This document shows positions 20,591 to 21,754 of a stretch of 21,754 nt of DNA, one piece after another. The stretch lies in IMG/VR virus record IMGVR_UViG_3300037628_000534, positions 1 through 21,754 of that record. One strand, written 5' to 3'. The notes beneath the pieces are model-generated. The model saw nothing but the letters and a program-made list of their open reading frames with translations. It made no database searches and was not told the origin of the DNA. Position numbers and translations under genes: made by a program. Origin of the DNA: a virus. Numbering within the stretch: the first letter of the stretch is position 1; each line of letters starts with the position of its first letter.

Positions 20591-20832
20591 GCTGCCCTCC
20601 TTCGGACGACGGCAATGAAGGCCGACGTGGCGATGGTGTCCACTCGGATCTGTCGCTCGTAGACCCGCACGGTGTACTTCTCCGCGTCGTGAGCTTGACG
20701 CCACTCGTCGCGGATCTGTTGGGCCTCCTGGACGTGTTGGAACACGCCATAGAAGACGACCGGATGACGCTCGTTCTTCTCGTCGTTCGTGGAGAAGAAC
20801 GGCTGCTTGTACTCGCTCCGTTTCTTGCTCAT
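20587..20832 (-). CDS. Hypothetical protein (81 aa)
   Basis: ATG 20832 overlaps the upstream stop (ATGA). The protein begins with a basic tail (S-K-K-R-S-E-Y-K) and has alternating strand and helix: 'P-V-V-F-Y-G-V-F', 'V-Q-E-A-Q-Q-I-R-D-E-W', 'Y-T-V-R-V-Y-E-R-Q-I'. This is a small alpha/beta fold. No Cys or membrane segment is seen, and I do not recognise a family. Confidence 0.65.
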   Translation of the reverse strand: MSKKRSEYKQPFFSTNDEKNERHPVVFYGVFQHVQEAQQIRDEWRQAHDAEKYTVRVYERQIRVDTIATSAFIAVVRRRAA

Positions 20833-21068
20833 TTGGGTTCCCCTTTCGGTGGGTCGAGTGCGAATCCTAGCTGCCGATGGATGTCGATGATTTCCTCCAT
20901 GTGTTGGACGTGAATGGTGACGTCGGATGATCCCCCGAACCTCAGTACGAGGGCAGCGGAATCGGAGTCGAGGTCATGGATCGCGACCTCGGTCTTCACG
21001 CCCCTGGTGTGGACCAGCGTGTTCGTGATCGGCCAGAGGAACGTGTCCAGTGGGGTCGGGTCAGCCAT
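20829..21068 (-). CDS. Hypothetical protein (79 aa)
   Basis: ATG 21068, with GAGGA upstream and an 8-base overlap with the previous gene. Strands such as 'T-E-V-A-I-H-D-L' and 'A-A-L-V-L-R-F-G-G-S-S-D-V-T-I-H-V' followed by a helix 'M-E-E-I-I-D-I-H-R-Q-L-G' suggest a compact alpha/beta protein. There is no motif for function. The stop overlaps the next start by 4 bases. Confidence 0.65.
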   Translation of the reverse strand: MADPTPLDTFLWPITNTLVHTRGVKTEVAIHDLDSDSAALVLRFGGSSDVTIHVQHMEEIIDIHRQLGFALDPPKGEPK

Positions 21069-21384
21069 GCTGTTTCCTCACTTGCTTGCGACGGATGAAG
21101 TTCGTGCGGCTCTCGCCCGAGATGATCGGACTCACCACCCGCTGGGCGATGCGGTCTCGGTTCGTCCTGGCTACGGCACAGCAGACGCGGCACTCCACGA
21201 TCCTCGGTCCAGCCAGCAGCCAGAGGTTCTTGGGCTGACGGTGGCAGGCTGTCGTCACCACCAACTCCCCGGCCCTGGCGTAGTGGATCCTCCCGTTGTC
21301 GCCGACGCAGGTCATAAGCCCGCAGGCATCATGGTCGTGGTGCCCGCCCTCAATCTCCCAGTACCAGGGCATGGCCGTCTTCAT
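21061..21384 (-). CDS. Cys/His-rich hypothetical protein (107 aa)
   Basis: Begins at ATG 21384 (ATGA overlap with a tiny upstream gene). Cys 21, 26, 47, 65, 68 and 69 and the run G-G-H-H-D-H-D suggest one or two metal sites. The last third is basic ('R-T-N-F-I-R-R-K-Q-V-R-K-Q'). It may bind nucleic acid. The longer frame to 21426 is rejected because it would run through the neighbouring small gene. Confidence 0.65.
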   Translation of the reverse strand: MKTAMPWYWEIEGGHHDHDACGLMTCVGDNGRIHYARAGELVVTTACHRQPKNLWLLAGPRIVECRVCCAVARTNRDRIAQRVVSPIISGESRTNFIRRKQVRKQHG

Positions 21385-21470
21385 ACGACCCCCAGGAGCC
21401 ACTCGATGCCCTTCAGCAAGAGCCACGAGAGGGCGGCGTAGACGACGACGGCCTTGGCCACGCCCTTCAT
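21381..21470 (-). CDS. 29-aa membrane microprotein
   Basis: ATG 21470 overlaps the upstream stop (ATGA), and the TGA stop overlaps the next ATG the same way. The peptide is M-K-G-V-A-K-A-V-V-V-Y-A-A-L-S, then W-L-L-L-K-G-I-E-W-L-L-G-V-V, so it is hydrophobic with a few Lys. It should insert as a single helix. Exact 4-base overlaps at both ends are the main support. Function unknown. Confidence 0.55.
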   Translation of the reverse strand: MKGVAKAVVVYAALSWLLLKGIEWLLGVV

Positions 21471-21754
21471 GCCTTGCGCTCCAGTGCGTCGTCCCATTGT
21501 GACGCCCGTCGTCGCAACGCTTTGGCGGTCACCTCGTAGGACGCTGCCTTCTCCAGTGCCCGGTCGCGCTCCAGCCGGAGGTGGGTGGCGACCTCGGCCC
21601 GGAGCCGGTGGTCCTTCTCGTATCGTCGGTGGCCTCTGACGGTGACCGCAGCGGTCGTCTCCATGAAGGCCTGGATGGCTCGGGTCCTGCCGTCCTCCGT
21701 CTGGTTCGACGTGTCCCCGCAGTACTCGATGAATCCTCGGTCCCTCAGTGCGTC
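21467..21754 (-). CDS. Hypothetical helical protein (5' end outside window)
   Basis: The frame is open to the right edge, with 95 codons visible; the ATG at 21664 is internal or an alternative start. The visible part begins 'D-A-L-R-D-R-G-F-I-E-Y-C-G-D' and continues into a long Arg/Glu/Ala helix ('R-L-R-A-E-V-A-T-H-L-R-L-E-R-D-R-A-L-E-K-A'), probably a coiled coil. No functional motif is visible. Confidence 0.6.
   Translation of the reverse strand, partial: DALRDRGFIEYCGDTSNQTEDGRTRAIQAFMETTAAVTVRGHRRYEKDHRLRAEVATHLRLERDRALEKAASYEVTAKALRRRASQWDDALERKA

Noticed and set aside
1-21754. CRISPR arrays, insertion sequences, integrase or attachment sites.
   Set aside because: No regularly spaced direct repeats, transposase or recombinase motifs, or flanking inverted repeats were seen. 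The Xis-like HTH alone does not show lysogeny.

Overview
The window looks like part of a tailed bacteriophage (or prophage) genome, most likely a short-tailed, podovirus-like phage. The DNA is GC-rich, genes overlap by 1-8 bases almost everywhere, and two blocks of genes converge near position 13,100. I see no host housekeeping gene, rRNA, integrase or insertion sequence. The host is unknown; it is probably a GC-rich bacterium. Two predicted secreted proteins have export signals ending in A-Q, which leaves the host group open.

Plus strand, 1-13,087: virion assembly and lysis. In order it holds the end of a head-tail adaptor-like protein, a protein made of two tandem LamG/concanavalin-like domains (candidate receptor-binding or decoration protein), a tail nozzle/hub-like protein with a long beta-rich C-terminal extension, a small virion-type protein, and three proteins of the internal/ejection type (191, 402 and 1812 aa). 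Then comes an M15-type L-Ala-D-Glu endopeptidase endolysin, a 58-aa membrane protein (holin candidate) and a 135-aa exported membrane protein. The outstanding feature is a recognisable GGDEF (diguanylate cyclase-type) domain, residues about 650-800, inside the 1812-aa ejection-type protein. It keeps the GGDEF signature and most catalytic positions, has changes in the guanine-binding and second Asp positions, and has no inhibitory I-site.

Minus strand, 21,754 down to 13,136: early/replication genes, read right to left. A run of small proteins (several with Cys pairs, one secreted, one 29-aa membrane peptide) leads to an XRE-family repressor-like gene. Next is the only AT-rich gap, which holds a good sigma70-type promoter (TTGACG-17-TATTGT) whose spacer is an imperfect palindrome. 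Downstream are two small genes, a tRNA-like cloverleaf remnant, a MerR/Xis-like HTH protein, a YqaJ/lambda-type exonuclease, two small Cys-rich proteins, a RecT annealing protein, a 30-aa membrane peptide, a replication initiator-like protein, a DnaB-like helicase, a zinc-ribbon protein, a VRR-NUC nuclease and three hypothetical proteins.

Together the minus-strand block encodes recombination (exonuclease plus RecT), helicase loading and unwinding, and nuclease functions. No DNA or RNA polymerase is in the window, so one may lie beyond position 21,754. Both edge genes are cut by the window. All functional calls come from reading motifs by eye; no database search was run.
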